Assembly: GCF_900021165.1 (NCBI RefSeq)
Contig: NZ_FCOQ01000012.1
Location: 333,147-397,146 of the forward strand
From: Paenibacillus phocaeensis
Lineage (GTDB): Bacteria; Bacillota; Bacilli; Paenibacillales; Paenibacillaceae
Length of the DNA stretch: 64,000 nucleotides
Direction: 5' to 3'
The first letter of the stretch is position 1. Every line of letters starts with the position of its first letter. A program made the position numbers and the translations under genes. This document shows positions 8,190 to 17,790 of this stretch, one piece after another. The notes under the pieces were generated by a model that was not told where the DNA came from, did not search any database, and worked only from the letters and a program-made list of their open reading frames with translations.

Positions 8190-10535
8190 CTATTTCCACT
8201 CCTCCGGCAGAAGCCTTGCGTAATGCGGCTGAAGGTAGCGGTCATCGATCAGGGCGAGCCGGCCGTGATCGGTCTCCGAGCGAATCAGGCGTCCGCCGGC
8301 CTGCAGCACTTTGTTCATGCCGGGGAATACGTAGGCATAATCGAAGCCGTTTCGCCCGGACGCCTGGAAGTAATCGCGGATCAGGTTGCGCTCCGGGCCT
8401 ATCTGCGGCAGGCCGACCCCCACAATCGCCACTCCTGTTAACCGGTCGCCGACCAGATCGATCCCCTCCGAGAACAGGCCGCCCATCACGGCAAAAGCGA
8501 TAAAGGTTCGGCCCGGAGCAGGGTCAGGCACAAAAGCGGCCAAAAACCGCTCCCGATCCTCCTCGGTCATTCCGGATTGCTGCAGCCGCAGCTCCGTGCC
8601 TTCCCCGGCGGCCGCAGCAAAGTCCTCGTAGATCATGTTCATATAAGCATAAGAAGGAAAGAAGAACAGGTAATTCCCCGGACGGCCGCGGGTCACCTCC
8701 TGTAAAGCTCGAACCAGCGGCCCGCGCGTCTGCTCCCGATCCTGATACCTGGTGGACAGCGGCAGAACGACTACCTCCAGCTGATCCCGGGAAAAGGGGG
8801 AGGGGAGCGATATCGTATAATCGTCCGGGCCCGCCCCCAACATATCGCGGTAGTAGCCCATCGGCGACAAGGTCGCGGAGAAATAAATCCGCGCGCGAAA
8901 TCCCTTGCTCATCTCCCGCAGCAAATGAGAGGGATCCAGGCAAAACAGCTTGATCCGCACATCCTCCCGGGTGACCTCCGTATAAGTCACGAACCGCTCA
9001 TCGTACAGGTTGCCGATCCGGGTGAAATGCAGGGCGTCGAAATAAGTCTGGAGCAGCAGCTCCCGCGCGTCTGCTTCCGGGCTCCCGGAACCGCCCGTTT
9101 CCCCGGCGGAGGATGGGGACGGTTCGATCGCCAGTTCCCTTTCCGCCGCCTCGGCGAAAGCCTCCACCTGCTGGAGCAGCCGCTCCGGTGCGGCGGAATC
9201 GACTCGAAGCGGACCTTCCGCCTGCTTCCGCAGCTCGATCAACAAGGCGTTCACCGCCTTGGCCGCCTTCGCAACGGAGGGATTCGTCTGCTTATACGCT
9301 CGCTGCAGCGACAGATAGCCGGACTTCCGCAGCTCGGCGGAGTACATCTCCCGGGCCCGGTCGACCAGGTTATGCGCCTCGTCGATCAACAACGCGGTTT
9401 CCTTCTTCTGTTCCGCGAACATGCGCTGTAAGAGCACTTTGGGATCAAACACATAATTGTAGTCGCAAATCGTGACATCGGCGACATACGACAGGTCCAG
9501 CGAGAATTCAAACGGGCACACCTGATGCTTCCTTGCATACGCCTCGATCACCGGCCTTGAGAGCTGCGTCTCCGTCGTTAGGATATCCAGGACCGCCCCA
9601 TTGATCCGGTCGAAGTACCCGTCGGCATACTTGCAGTCTTCCTTGGTACAGCGGACTTCCTCGCGGAAGCAGATTTTCTCCTTGGCGGTCAACGTCACTA
9701 CACGCGCTTGCAGCCCTCGGGAGTCCATCAGAGCGAAGGCATTCTCCGCCGCAGTCCGAGTGATCGTCTTGGCCGTGAGGTAGTAGAGCTGATTCAGCTT
9801 GCCTTCGCCCATCGCCTTCAGCGCCGGAAAGGTCGTGGAGATCGTCTTGCCGATGCCGGTTGGCGCCTGGGCAAACAGCCCAACCGCTTCTTCAATCGTC
9901 TTGTATACCGCGCCCGCCAGCTTCCGCTGCCCGCTGCGGTAGCCGGGGAAAGGGAACGCCAGCTCCGCGATGCTCCGGTTCCGCTCGCGCCGATGATCGC
10001 GCAGCAGCCTGGCATAAGGAGCATATTGTCTGACGACCTCATGGACGAACGCCTCGAGCTCATTCAGCCCGGCCCGCTTCCGAAATTGCTTGCGCTCTCC
10101 TGTATCGAGCTGCACGTAAGTCAGCTGAATCCCCATCTCCTTCTGCCCGTTGGCCTTGGCATACATATAGGCGTAGCAGTTTGCTTGTGCCCAGTGAACC
10201 GGATAAGAGTCCTCCTCAATCGCGGCCAGATCACCGGCCGTTGATTTGATCTCGTCGATCATCCAACCGTCTTCGCCCGTGAGCAGCCCGTCGCAGCGCC
10301 CGTCCACGACGAAGAGGAGATCCCCGCAGGGAATCTCCGCCTTCAAATACACTTCCTTCTGATCGCCTTCGCCGTATTGCTTCTGCACCTGCTGATGCGC
10401 CTTCGTGCCCTCCGTCAACGACACCGCCGTGCGAAAGCCGCTGCTCTCCAGGCTGCCGCTGCGGAAGACATACTCCACCAGGGGGCGTACCGCGATGTGA
10501 ATCTGGGACTGATTTGTTATCACGCTGCTTGTCAC
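8190..10535 (-). CDS. DinG/Rad3 (XPD)-type ATP-dependent DNA helicase with N-terminal nuclease-like domain
   Basis: 781-aa superfamily 2 helicase. Residues ~1-190 look like a Cas4/RecB-type PD-(D/E)XK module (VVDGRCDGLL ... MIDEIKSTAGD). The helicase core has Walker A QAPTGIGKTISTTFP, an iron-sulfur domain with four Cys (CFREEVRC, EDCKYADG, HQVCPFE), the DEAH box LLIDEAHNL, motif III FSATLSP and the C-terminal motifs GGLFSEGIDL and QASGRNGFD ... QAGGRLIRSETDHG. The family unwinds DNA 5' to 3' during repair. A LexA box sits 18 bp upstream of the start and the gene is single, so damage induction is likely. The GTG at 10535 is the longest start; a GTG four codons further in is possible. Confidence 0.9.
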   Translation of the reverse strand: MTSSVITNQSQIHIAVRPLVEYVFRSGSLESSGFRTAVSLTEGTKAHQQVQKQYGEGDQKEVYLKAEIPCGDLLFVVDGRCDGLLTGEDGWMIDEIKSTAGDLAAIEEDSYPVHWAQANCYAYMYAKANGQKEMGIQLTYVQLDTGERKQFRKRAGLNELEAFVHEVVRQYAPYARLLRDHRRERNRSIAELAFPFPGYRSGQRKLAGAVYKTIEEAVGLFAQAPTGIGKTISTTFPALKAMGEGKLNQLYYLTAKTITRTAAENAFALMDSRGLQARVVTLTAKEKICFREEVRCTKEDCKYADGYFDRINGAVLDILTTETQLSRPVIEAYARKHQVCPFEFSLDLSYVADVTICDYNYVFDPKVLLQRMFAEQKKETALLIDEAHNLVDRAREMYSAELRKSGYLSLQRAYKQTNPSVAKAAKAVNALLIELRKQAEGPLRVDSAAPERLLQQVEAFAEAAERELAIEPSPSSAGETGGSGSPEADARELLLQTYFDALHFTRIGNLYDERFVTYTEVTREDVRIKLFCLDPSHLLREMSKGFRARIYFSATLSPMGYYRDMLGAGPDDYTISLPSPFSRDQLEVVVLPLSTRYQDREQTRGPLVRALQEVTRGRPGNYLFFFPSYAYMNMIYEDFAAAAGEGTELRLQQSGMTEEDRERFLAAFVPDPAPGRTFIAFAVMGGLFSEGIDLVGDRLTGVAIVGVGLPQIGPERNLIRDYFQASGRNGFDYAYVFPGMNKVLQAGGRLIRSETDHGRLALIDDRYLQPHYARLLPEEWK

Positions 10536-10552
10536 CCGCCGCTACTCTTTAA

Positions 10553-10564
10553 GAACATTTGTTC
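10553..10564. promoter_or_regulatory. LexA (DinR) SOS box of the helicase gene
   Basis: GAACATTTGTTC is a perfect GAAC-N4-GTTC palindrome, the core of the Bacillus LexA/DinR box (CGAAC-N4-GTTCG type). On the minus strand a TATACT -10-like hexamer lies just upstream (10569-10574), so LexA would cover the promoter start region. Confidence 0.75.
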
Positions 10565-10600
10565 CATAAGTATATCATGACGCGGCGGGGATCGCCATGC

Positions 10601-11155
10601 TTAGCGGCGGACGTGCAACGCCCGGAATTCATCTTCGAGCAGGCTCATCAGAATGGAATCATGGTATTTATGGTCATAGAACAACGCTTCCCGCTGCACG
10701 CCTTCCCGCTTGAACCCCAGCTTCTCGTAGACATGCATCGCCCGCTCGTTATAGTCGAATACATTCAGCTCGATGCGGTGAAGCCCCAGCACGCCGAAGC
10801 CGTAATCCAGCATCAGCTTCATCGCTTCGCTGCCGTACCCTTTTCCGGTGTCGGCCGTCTGGCTGATCGCAATACGGATGTTGGCGCAGCGGTTGCTCGG
10901 ATCGATATCCTGCAGAGCGATGTCCCCGATCGGCCGATCATCGTCCCGACGCACGATGGCCAGCAATACGCTGGAGTCGTCTTGACCTTTCCGCTCCAGG
11001 AAAGCCGAGATGAAGTCCTTGGTGAAATGGCGCTTCGTCCCCGTCCACCTTCTCAATTCCGGCTCATGCAAGAATTGAAAATACCAGTCGGCATCCTCCA
11101 CATTCATGGGGCGCAAATACACCTTATCCCCCATAAGAAAGCCTGCGTAACTCAT
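10601..11155 (-). CDS. GNAT family N-acetyltransferase (RimJ/RimL-like)
   Basis: 184-aa cytosolic GNAT protein. The core motifs are IGDIALQDIDPSNRCANIRIAI (strand with acceptor groove), TADTGKGYGSEAMKLMLDYGF (acetyl-CoA pyrophosphate loop) and LHRIELNVFDYNERAMHVYEKLGFKREGVQRE, which is typical of the RimJ/RimL type. The natural target cannot be told: ribosomal proteins, polyamines and small amines are all known for the family. The ATG at 11155 has a GGGGGA-type RBS. It lies 45 bp upstream of the LexA-box promoter of the helicase, so the two are probably separate units. Confidence 0.85.
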   Translation of the reverse strand: MSYAGFLMGDKVYLRPMNVEDADWYFQFLHEPELRRWTGTKRHFTKDFISAFLERKGQDDSSVLLAIVRRDDDRPIGDIALQDIDPSNRCANIRIAISQTADTGKGYGSEAMKLMLDYGFGVLGLHRIELNVFDYNERAMHVYEKLGFKREGVQREALFYDHKYHDSILMSLLEDEFRALHVRR

Positions 11156-11198
11156 GGTAATATCCCCCTTCTCATCTCTTCATAGATTCTCATTCTTG

Positions 11199-11297
11199 CC
11201 GCAGCAGTTCATGCTCGGCTTCGGCGGCATCGCCATGGAACGGATCGACGAAGGCGTAGCCCGGCTGCATCAGACCTGGCTGACTAGCTTGCTCTGA
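11199..11297 (+). pseudogene. Remnant of the 3' end of a MocR/aminotransferase-type gene
   Basis: On the plus strand the short frame PQQFMLGFGGIAMERIDEG followed by VARLHQTWLTSLL and a stop looks like the extreme C terminus of a PLP-dependent MocR/GntR regulator (pattern LGFA-L---I-EGV-RLA-AW). No matching upstream coding sequence exists: the frame runs into the N terminus of the acetyltransferase gene on the other strand. Read as a leftover after deletion; short, so only moderately certain. Confidence 0.45.
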
Positions 11298-11314
11298 TCG
11301 CCTCGCTTGTCCGG

Positions 11315-12796
11315 TTATTGGTCGACCTGAATGCCGTAATCTTTTTTCAAATCGCGATGGATTCGCCGAAAATCGGCCGGGGTCAACTCGTTTAACCGCT
11401 TGTGCCCCTGCTTCCATTCGCGGCCAAGCAGAATACCGATCGTTTCCCCGGCCAGCGCGGTGGTGGGAATGATGCGGGCACTCCCGTAGGCCTTGATCTT
11501 CGCACCGACATTTTTGCCGGCGACCAGCACGTTGTCATACGACTTCAGCTCGAAGGAGCGAAGCGGAATTCCGTATCGGTCGGGCTTGCCGTAGCCGATC
11601 CCCTTCTTCACGACGCGGGTGGCTTGCAGATCGATGGGATAGCCCCCAATCGTCACGTTGTCCCAGAACATGCGGCCCGACATCACATCCTGATCATTCA
11701 ACACATACTCCGTTTCATAACGGTTATAGTCGCGAATGTACAAATAATCGGGATCCCCGTTCAGCTCCGCCTTGCCGAAGCCGGGAATATGCTTGCGCAA
11801 ATACTTGGCGATATAAGGCGCTTCCGCTTTCGCTTTCGCCACGGCGGAACGGATCGATTGCGGATCGGCCGGGTTGACATCGTAAACAAGCAAGCTGTTG
11901 ATCATCACTTCGCCGTCCTTCTGGTAAGTCGCATTGAGGCCTCTCAGCATCAGTTGAGCATCCCGCGGCTTGTAATTGTACGTCAGGTTGCTGAATCCGG
12001 TGGCGAAGTCCCAATCCACATAAGTGTTGGCGCCGTATTTCTTCACGACGTTCTTCAGCGGATAATCCTTCAACACCGCTTGATGCAGCTGGCTCCAGTT
12101 CACGCCTTTGAACCGCAGCATATAGGTCGCCGCCATGTAGTCGGGTTTCTTGCCGTTGTATAGGCTCTCCATGCCCGGGATGCGTTTGTTGCCGAGGTGG
12201 GCGGTGAGCGCATTAAAATCGGTATTTTCCACAAAATACCCCGCCTGCACCTGATACAGCTTGCCGTCTCTGGCCAGGTAGGTCAAGGATTTCAGCGTCT
12301 TCCCCTTAGCCTTTCCGACGGTCTCTTCGATCTCCACCCCGTCGACGGTTATGCCGCTGCGCAGGGGAATCTCCCGGATTAGCTTGCGGTAGTAGCCTTC
12401 AAAGGCCGGCAACTTGCGAATGGTTCCCGCCTTGTAGCCGTCGTAAAGGTGCTTTAATTCGCCTTGCACCAAGCTGCGCTTGCGGTTATCGTTAGGCTCG
12501 TCCAGCACGAGCATCTGCCCCTGGATCAGCTCCCCGCCCGGCTTCTCGCGCGGATCAAGGATCAGCACGCTGAGCCCGGCCTCATGCGCTCTCTTCGCCA
12601 AGAGCACCCCTTCAATTTCGCTGCCGATCATAACAACGTCATATCGGGCGCAGCCCGGTCCGCAAGATGCGGGTGAAGCGGTCGCAGCAGAAGCTGCGGC
12701 GGGATTGCTGACCGATCCGAGCAACAGGAACACGGACAGGAATGCGAAGAACCCGCGATTCGCTAAAGTCTGTTTGATCTTGAAAATCGTCGTCAT
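11315..12796 (-). CDS. Exported FAD-dependent oxidoreductase
   Basis: 493-aa protein with a Sec-type signal peptide (FFAFLSVFLLLGSVSNPAAASAA, cut near residue 38). The mature N terminus has a Rossmann FAD-binding strand YDVVMIGSEIEGVLLAKRAHEAGLSVLILD; the usual GxGxxG reads GSEIEG, so the second Gly is replaced. The C-terminal part (GKNVGAKIKAYGSARIIPTTALAGETIGILLGREW) is the FAD-closing motif of the FAD-dependent oxidoreductase family also found in exported secondary-metabolism and sugar-processing flavoproteins. The substrate is unknown. It is a single gene between the MocR remnant and cutC. Confidence 0.8.
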   Translation of the reverse strand: MTTIFKIKQTLANRGFFAFLSVFLLLGSVSNPAAASAATASPASCGPGCARYDVVMIGSEIEGVLLAKRAHEAGLSVLILDPREKPGGELIQGQMLVLDEPNDNRKRSLVQGELKHLYDGYKAGTIRKLPAFEGYYRKLIREIPLRSGITVDGVEIEETVGKAKGKTLKSLTYLARDGKLYQVQAGYFVENTDFNALTAHLGNKRIPGMESLYNGKKPDYMAATYMLRFKGVNWSQLHQAVLKDYPLKNVVKKYGANTYVDWDFATGFSNLTYNYKPRDAQLMLRGLNATYQKDGEVMINSLLVYDVNPADPQSIRSAVAKAKAEAPYIAKYLRKHIPGFGKAELNGDPDYLYIRDYNRYETEYVLNDQDVMSGRMFWDNVTIGGYPIDLQATRVVKKGIGYGKPDRYGIPLRSFELKSYDNVLVAGKNVGAKIKAYGSARIIPTTALAGETIGILLGREWKQGHKRLNELTPADFRRIHRDLKKDYGIQVDQ

Positions 12797-12881
12797 AAGT
12801 TCTGGATAACGCTCCTCGTTATGGGATACAATGACATCTTATCTCCCGCGGACGTTTCGTATCCAGTAAATATATGGCATA

Positions 12882-13595
12882 TTATGGAGTTTCCTGTTGG
12901 TTCGTGTTGTTGTCGTGCAGCAGGCGGGATACGCGCAGCAGCCTGGATGGATCGAGAGGAGCACGCCCGTCCCCGCCCGCTCGTACGGCGGAGCCGAAAT
13001 GCACCTCGGTAACGCCGGTCTCGGCGACGAATGCGGAGAGGGTCTCCAGCGTCAAGCCGTGTCCGGCCAAAATGCGCAGCGAACTGCCGCCGGCCAGCTG
13101 GACCAGCTCCCGGATCTCGGCAACCGCCTGCGGTGCCGGGCGCGGTCCGCCCGAAGTCAGCACCCGGTTCACCTGCGGGTACCGCATGAGCGTACGCAAA
13201 CCGGACGGCAGGTCGGCCAGTTCATCAAACGCGCGGTGAAACGTTACGTTTAACCCGCCGGACAACGCCAGGATTCGTTCCAGCGCCACCTCATCGATCT
13301 TACGCTCAGGCGTTAGCGCGCCGAATACGATACCCGCCGCTCCTGCATCGGCGATGGCCCGAACCTCTGCCTCCATTGTCAATACATCCGCTTCCCCATA
13401 CACAAAAGAACGGCTATGCGGACGCACCATCACGTGAACGGGAAGGCGCACCGCCTTCACTACTTGTTGGACCATCCCTATGCCGGGGGTTAGCCCGCCT
13501 TCCGTGATCGCAGTGATCAGTTCCAGCCGATCCGCCCCGTTCGCCTCCGCGACGATGGCGTCTTCCACACAAGTTGCAATGACCTCCAAGAACAT
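12882..13595 (-). CDS. cutC: CutC family protein
   Basis: 237-aa TIM-barrel protein with the family pattern LEVIATCVEDAIVAEANGADRLELITAITEGGLTPGIGMV at the start, then VHVMVRPHSRSFVY and the barrel end VLTSGGPRPAPQAVAEI. The ATG at 13595 has GGAGGGAGGACA before it and gives the family's usual N terminus; the longer frame to 13613 adds six residues without a better RBS. CutC was linked to copper homeostasis in E. coli, but its true role is uncertain. No copper genes are nearby. Confidence 0.9.
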   Translation of the reverse strand: MFLEVIATCVEDAIVAEANGADRLELITAITEGGLTPGIGMVQQVVKAVRLPVHVMVRPHSRSFVYGEADVLTMEAEVRAIADAGAAGIVFGALTPERKIDEVALERILALSGGLNVTFHRAFDELADLPSGLRTLMRYPQVNRVLTSGGPRPAPQAVAEIRELVQLAGGSSLRILAGHGLTLETLSAFVAETGVTEVHFGSAVRAGGDGRAPLDPSRLLRVSRLLHDNNTNQQETP

Positions 13596-13695
13596 CTCTT
13601 GTCCTCCCTCCAAACTGCCGATTCTATTACTCTAGTTGTATCCCAGGATCAGGTCCTGATGCAAATATGTAAATGTCCCATTTCCGAGCGCGAAA

Positions 13696-13724
13696 AAGGA
13701 CCTGGAGCATTTCCCCAAGTCCTT
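13696..13724 (-). terminator. Terminator after rlmN
   Basis: Stem AAGGAC / GTCCTT with additional inner pairing. On the minus strand it is followed by TTTTT, 64 bp beyond the rlmN stop. Confidence 0.6.
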
Positions 13725-13787
13725 CTCCTTTCAATTCCTGCTTGCGCGTTCGCCGCCCAGCAGCTCGTTTCGTTCGCACTCGCCCGC

Positions 13788-14843
13788 TCAGCTCGGCTGC
13801 TTCAGTTGCTTGCTGCGCAGTTGCCCGCAGGCCGCGTCGATATCGGCCCCGTGTTCCAACCGGACGCTGACGCTGAGACCGCGTTTTTTCAACGCATCGT
13901 AGAAGGCCAGCACGGAATCCTGCTCGCTCCGCTGATACTGGCTGTGTTCGTCCACCGGATTATACGGAATCAGGTTGACGTTCACGAACCGGTCGCCCAG
14001 CAGATCGGCCAGTTCCTGCGCATGCTCTATCCCGTCATTAACGCCCTTCAGCAAAATATACTCGATCGTAAGCCGCCGATTCGTTTGTTCCAAGTAGTAG
14101 TCGATCGCCGCCATCAGCTTCTCAAGCGGAATCGCTTTGTTGATCTTCATGATCCGCGTGCGCAGGTCATTGTTTGGCGCGTGCAGGGACACCGCCAAGT
14201 TCACTTGCAAGTCGGAATCGGCAAACTCGATGATTTTGTCCGCCAAGCCGCTGGTCGACACAGTAATGTGACGCGGTCCAATTGCGAGCCCTTTGGGGTC
14301 CTGGATGACCCGCAGGAAATCGGCCATATTCTCGTAATTATCGAAGGGCTCGCCGATCCCCATCACGACGATATGCGTCACCCGCTCCCCTCGGCCTTGC
14401 CGGTCCAGATGCAATTGCACCTTCATGACCTGCTCCACGATTTCGGCGCTCGTCAGGTCCCGGCTCTTCTTCAGCAGGCCGCTCGCACAGAAACTGCAGC
14501 CGATGTTGCATCCGACCTGGGTCGTCACGCAAACCGACAGGCCAAATTTATGGCGCATGAGCACCGTCTCGATCAGGTTGCCATCCTGCAGGCGGAACAG
14601 AAACTTGATCGTTCCGTCTATCGACTCCTGACGGACGTGCTCCTCCAAGGTTTCAATGGCGAACTCTGCATCAAGCAGCGCAAGGCACTCCGCATGAACG
14701 CCTTCCATAGCTGCGAAATCGGCAACCCGCTTGCGGTACAGGCCGTCCCACACCTGCTCAGCCCGGCCTTTCTTATGTCCACGGTCCAGCAGCCATGCGG
14801 TCAGCTGGTCCTTCGTTAACCCATAGATTGATTGTTTATTCAT
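13788..14843 (-). CDS. rlmN: 23S rRNA (adenine-2503-C2)-methyltransferase RlmN
   Basis: 351-aa radical-SAM enzyme that methylates A2503 of 23S rRNA (and tRNA A37 in some species). The [4Fe-4S] motif [12 protein letters not shown] is intact, as are VMGIGEP, SLHAPND, the LLKGVND segment and the two further catalytic Cys (LSVCVTTQ and IDAACGQL). The ATG at 14843 has AAAGAGGA 7 bp upstream and begins [10 protein letters not shown]; the frame to 14870 adds nine residues without an RBS. It is a stand-alone housekeeping gene here. Confidence 0.96.
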   Translation of the reverse strand: MNKQSIYGLTKDQLTAWLLDRGHKKGRAEQVWDGLYRKRVADFAAMEGVHAECLALLDAEFAIETLEEHVRQESIDGTIKFLFRLQDGNLIETVLMRHKFGLSVCVTTQVGCNIGCSFCASGLLKKSRDLTSAEIVEQVMKVQLHLDRQGRGERVTHIVVMGIGEPFDNYENMADFLRVIQDPKGLAIGPRHITVSTSGLADKIIEFADSDLQVNLAVSLHAPNNDLRTRIMKINKAIPLEKLMAAIDYYLEQTNRRLTIEYILLKGVNDGIEHAQELADLLGDRFVNVNLIPYNPVDEHSQYQRSEQDSVLAFYDALKKRGLSVSVRLEHGADIDAACGQLRSKQLKQPS

Positions 14844-15211
14844 GCGTATCCTCTTTCTAAGCGAACTCAAGTCATTTTCTAATTATACCTAATCCGCCAT
14901 CCCCAATGCCACAGGTAAAAAAAACGAATCCCGCCGCGCCGCCTCAGCATCCGTTTTACACAGAATGCCTTCCCTTTTAAACGAACGTTAACATTAGTGC
15001 CCTAAAGTGAAGGTACATTCGCTTGGGCTGTGAAGCGATGGAGCCGGTTGAATCCAAGCGGCGGTCCGGCTTGCAGACTGGACCAAGGTCGGGATCAAAT
15101 CACGCCGCGCGGCCGGTTTGGTTCTTCCAGGCTTCCTATATACTGGAACTCGGAATGAACCGACGGAACGAACCGTGCGTTTCTATTTCGGTGGAAAGGC
15201 GGCAGCTAGCT

Positions 15212-16369
15212 ATGAAGCAAAACATGCACTTCGTCATCCTGACCGCCGGGTACGGCAATGGCCATATCCAGGTGGCGCGGACGCTGGAGCAAGCCCTGAC
15301 CCGTTCGGGTGTCCGCTCGGTCAGCGTGATCGATCTGTACCGTGAAGCCCATCCGGGAATGAATTCCGTCTCTCGACATCTCTATTTATACAGTCCGTGG
15401 TTCTCGGCGTATGGCCTGGACTATTACGGATGGAGTTACTACGCCACTCGGGATCTGGAGCAGACAAGCGCGATAGCGAAATGGGGGAACCAGCTGGGGA
15501 TGAAAAAACTGGTCACCCTGCTCCAAAAGCAGCGTCCCGACGCGATCATCACCACGTTCCCCTTCGGCGGCATCACGGACCAGCTGCGGAAACACGGCAT
15601 TCGGGTACCGGTATTCACCGTCGTCACCGACTTCAGCCTGCACAATCGCTGGTTGTTCACACGGCCGGATCGTTATTACGTGGCGACCGCAGATTTGAAG
15701 CGGGAGATGCTCCAACGCGGCGTGCCTGCGGAGTCGATTGTGGTAAGCGGGATCCCGGTCCGGGAGCCGTTCTATGAGCCGGAGCGCTCCGCGAATCCGC
15801 ATCCGCAGGCGCAAGCATGGCGGCCCTCGGAGGAATCCCGCTCCATCCTGGTCATGATGGGGGCGCATATTCCCTTGCCCGACGCCCAGCTCATCATTGC
15901 CAAGCTGCTGGCGCTGCCGAACGCACAGGTGGACATCGTCTGCGGCGGCAACGAGAAGCTGCGACGCCGGCTGGAGCGGAGGTTCGCCGGGCATGAACGG
16001 CTGCGCTTGTTCGGTTACGTCGAAGCGATCCACGACCGCATGCGGGAAGCCGCCTGCATCGTGACGAAGGCCGGAGGCATTACGCTGTCGGAAGCGATCC
16101 AGATTCGCACCCCGATCGTGGTCTACAAGCCGTTCTCCGGCCAGGAGCGGGAGAACGCGAGGTATCTGGAACGCAAAGGGGCAGCCATCGTAGCCTCCTC
16201 GCCGCAAGCTTTGGTAGAGCAGGTACACGAGCTGCTGAATTCCGAGGTTCGCAGAGCCCGTATGCTTCAGCAGTACGATGTACTGGCCGCAGGATGCGCC
16301 ACCGAGACGATCGTCCGGGATGTGCTGCAACGGGCAGGCCAACTGCCGGCCTTGGCGGACAGCCAATGA
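15212..16369 (+). CDS. UgtP/MGDG-synthase-type glycosyltransferase
   Basis: 385-aa GT28-family protein. The N-terminal MGDG-synthase domain has LTAGYGNGHIQVARTLEQAL and DLYREAHPGMN, then TTFPFGGITDQLRKHGI. The C-terminal sugar-nucleotide domain has VTKAGGITLSEAIQIRTPIVVYKPFSGQERENARYL. B. subtilis UgtP and S. aureus YpfP transfer glucose from UDP-glucose to diacylglycerol, giving membrane glycolipid and the lipoteichoic acid anchor. The frame is open from 15023, but the ATG at 15212 gives the normal family start; its RBS (GGAAAGG, ~12 bp away) is weak. The next gene is LtaA-like, the same pairing as ypfP-ltaA in S. aureus. Confidence 0.85.
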   Translation: MKQNMHFVILTAGYGNGHIQVARTLEQALTRSGVRSVSVIDLYREAHPGMNSVSRHLYLYSPWFSAYGLDYYGWSYYATRDLEQTSAIAKWGNQLGMKKLVTLLQKQRPDAIITTFPFGGITDQLRKHGIRVPVFTVVTDFSLHNRWLFTRPDRYYVATADLKREMLQRGVPAESIVVSGIPVREPFYEPERSANPHPQAQAWRPSEESRSILVMMGAHIPLPDAQLIIAKLLALPNAQVDIVCGGNEKLRRRLERRFAGHERLRLFGYVEAIHDRMREAACIVTKAGGITLSEAIQIRTPIVVYKPFSGQERENARYLERKGAAIVASSPQALVEQVHELLNSEVRRARMLQQYDVLAAGCATETIVRDVLQRAGQLPALADSQ

Positions 16370-16431
16370 TCCGGTTCCCCGCGCCTTTGCCGGCGTACGA
16401 ATACGAATAAGAAGCAAGGAGCCTTGCGAAT

Positions 16432-17640
16432 ATGAAACGTACTAGCCAATGGATTTCCGGAAATCATCTTACCCCTGCATTTCTGCATTGCGCCGCCATT
16501 TTGTTTATGACGGAAATCGCTCGCAGCGCTTTTCTCATCTCGTTCCTGCCTGCCTATGCCAAAGAACGCCAGATTACCTTGGCAGCGGTTGGCGTCGCCA
16601 TCTCGGTCCACTACTTAGCCGACACGCTGATTAAAGTGCTCGCGGGATATGTGCTGGATCGCTTCCCGGCCCGGCTGATTCTGAACATCTTCCTGCTGCT
16701 TGGACTGCTGGGCCTGTTCGTTTCTTACGGCGTCAGCGCCCCCTGGGCCATCGTTCTCGGAGCCGGACTAATCGGAATCGGGGTCTCGCCCGTCTGGCTG
16801 CTCTGCTTATCCGAAATTCGGGAGGACAGCCGCGGCTCACAGATGGGCTCCATCTACACCATTTGGCTGGTTTCGCTGGGTCTCGGCCCGGTCGCTGTCA
16901 ATTTTCTGATGGACCGCAGTTATGCTTTATCGTTCTGGCTGTTGGCCGGATGCTGGGCAGCCGGGTGGTTGCTGGCCGCCTTCAAGCGGATCGATTTCTC
17001 ATCCCGCCGATTGTTGCAGGACACCATTCCCTTCAAGCAGCAAATGCGGCAGATCGGAAGCAAGCTGGCCCAGATGAAGCCGCTCGTGCCCGGCATGATC
17101 GTGCAGACCTTGGCTGCCGGCCTGCTGGTCCCCGTCCTGCCGAGCTTCGCCTCCGAATATTTGGCGCTGGATTATTCGGGATACTCCATCGTATTGATGG
17201 CCGGAGGCTGTATGACCGTACTGCTGCTGATTCCGATGGGCCGGCTCGCCGACAAATGGGGCCACAAGTGGCTGCTCATCGCAGGCTTCGGCGCCTTGGC
17301 CGCCTGCCTCGGACTGCTGATCTACTCTCGGCAGATGTTCAGCACGATGGTGCTTGCCGTCTGTCTTGGCGCAGCGTATGCCGCCGTGCTTCCGGCATGG
17401 AACGCGATTCTGTCCCATTTTGTTCCCCATGAACAAAAAGCAACCGGCTGGGGCGTACTCTCCGGCATCGAGGGCATCGGAGTCATCCTCGGCCCGATCT
17501 TGGGCGGCTGGATGGCGGAGACCTTTGATGTCACGGTTACGGTGGGAATCAGCTCGCTTCTGCTGTTCGGGATCATGCTGTTCTACTGGGTCCGCCCGGT
17601 GCGTCAGCATCAACCGGGACATTACGAGCCGCGCGGGTAA
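16432..17640 (+). CDS. MFS protein, LtaA-like candidate glycolipid flippase
   Basis: 402-aa 12-helix major facilitator protein with the MFS loop motif DTLIKVLAGYVLDRFPARLI and a second copy GRLADKWGHKW before helix 8. It follows the UgtP-type glycosyltransferase by 62 bp with a GCAAGGAG RBS. In S. aureus the MFS protein LtaA follows ypfP and flips diglucosyl-diacylglycerol across the membrane for lipoteichoic acid anchoring. The role here is inferred from that synteny; the motifs alone only show an MFS protein and a drug exporter is the alternative. Confidence 0.8.
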   Translation: MKRTSQWISGNHLTPAFLHCAAILFMTEIARSAFLISFLPAYAKERQITLAAVGVAISVHYLADTLIKVLAGYVLDRFPARLILNIFLLLGLLGLFVSYGVSAPWAIVLGAGLIGIGVSPVWLLCLSEIREDSRGSQMGSIYTIWLVSLGLGPVAVNFLMDRSYALSFWLLAGCWAAGWLLAAFKRIDFSSRRLLQDTIPFKQQMRQIGSKLAQMKPLVPGMIVQTLAAGLLVPVLPSFASEYLALDYSGYSIVLMAGGCMTVLLLIPMGRLADKWGHKWLLIAGFGALAACLGLLIYSRQMFSTMVLAVCLGAAYAAVLPAWNAILSHFVPHEQKATGWGVLSGIEGIGVILGPILGGWMAETFDVTVTVGISSLLLFGIMLFYWVRPVRQHQPGHYEPRG

Positions 17641-17679
17641 GTAGGCTGGACTGGGCGAGAGCCTGAGGCGTTGGCAGGC

Positions 17680-17790
17680 AAGAGAAGCGGGAGTGGTTGG
17701 AGTGGTTGGAGTGGGAAGAGTGGGAGAAGATGTGAGAGAGGTAGGAAAGGTTGGAGAGGTTGGAGTAGTTGGAGAGATAGGAGAAGCAGG
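17680..17790. repeat. Purine-rich minisatellite (GGAGTGGTT-like units)
   Basis: About 110 bp made of degenerate 9-12 bp units such as GGAGTGGTT, GGAGAGGTT and GGAGTAGTT, almost free of C on the plus strand. It fills most of the 252-bp gap between the MFS gene and the PAP2 gene. No stable reading frame crosses it. Confidence 0.75.

Noticed and set aside
8165-9475. Plus-strand frames opposite the helicase
   Set aside because: Arg/Pro/Ser-rich shadows of a high-GC gene without RBS.
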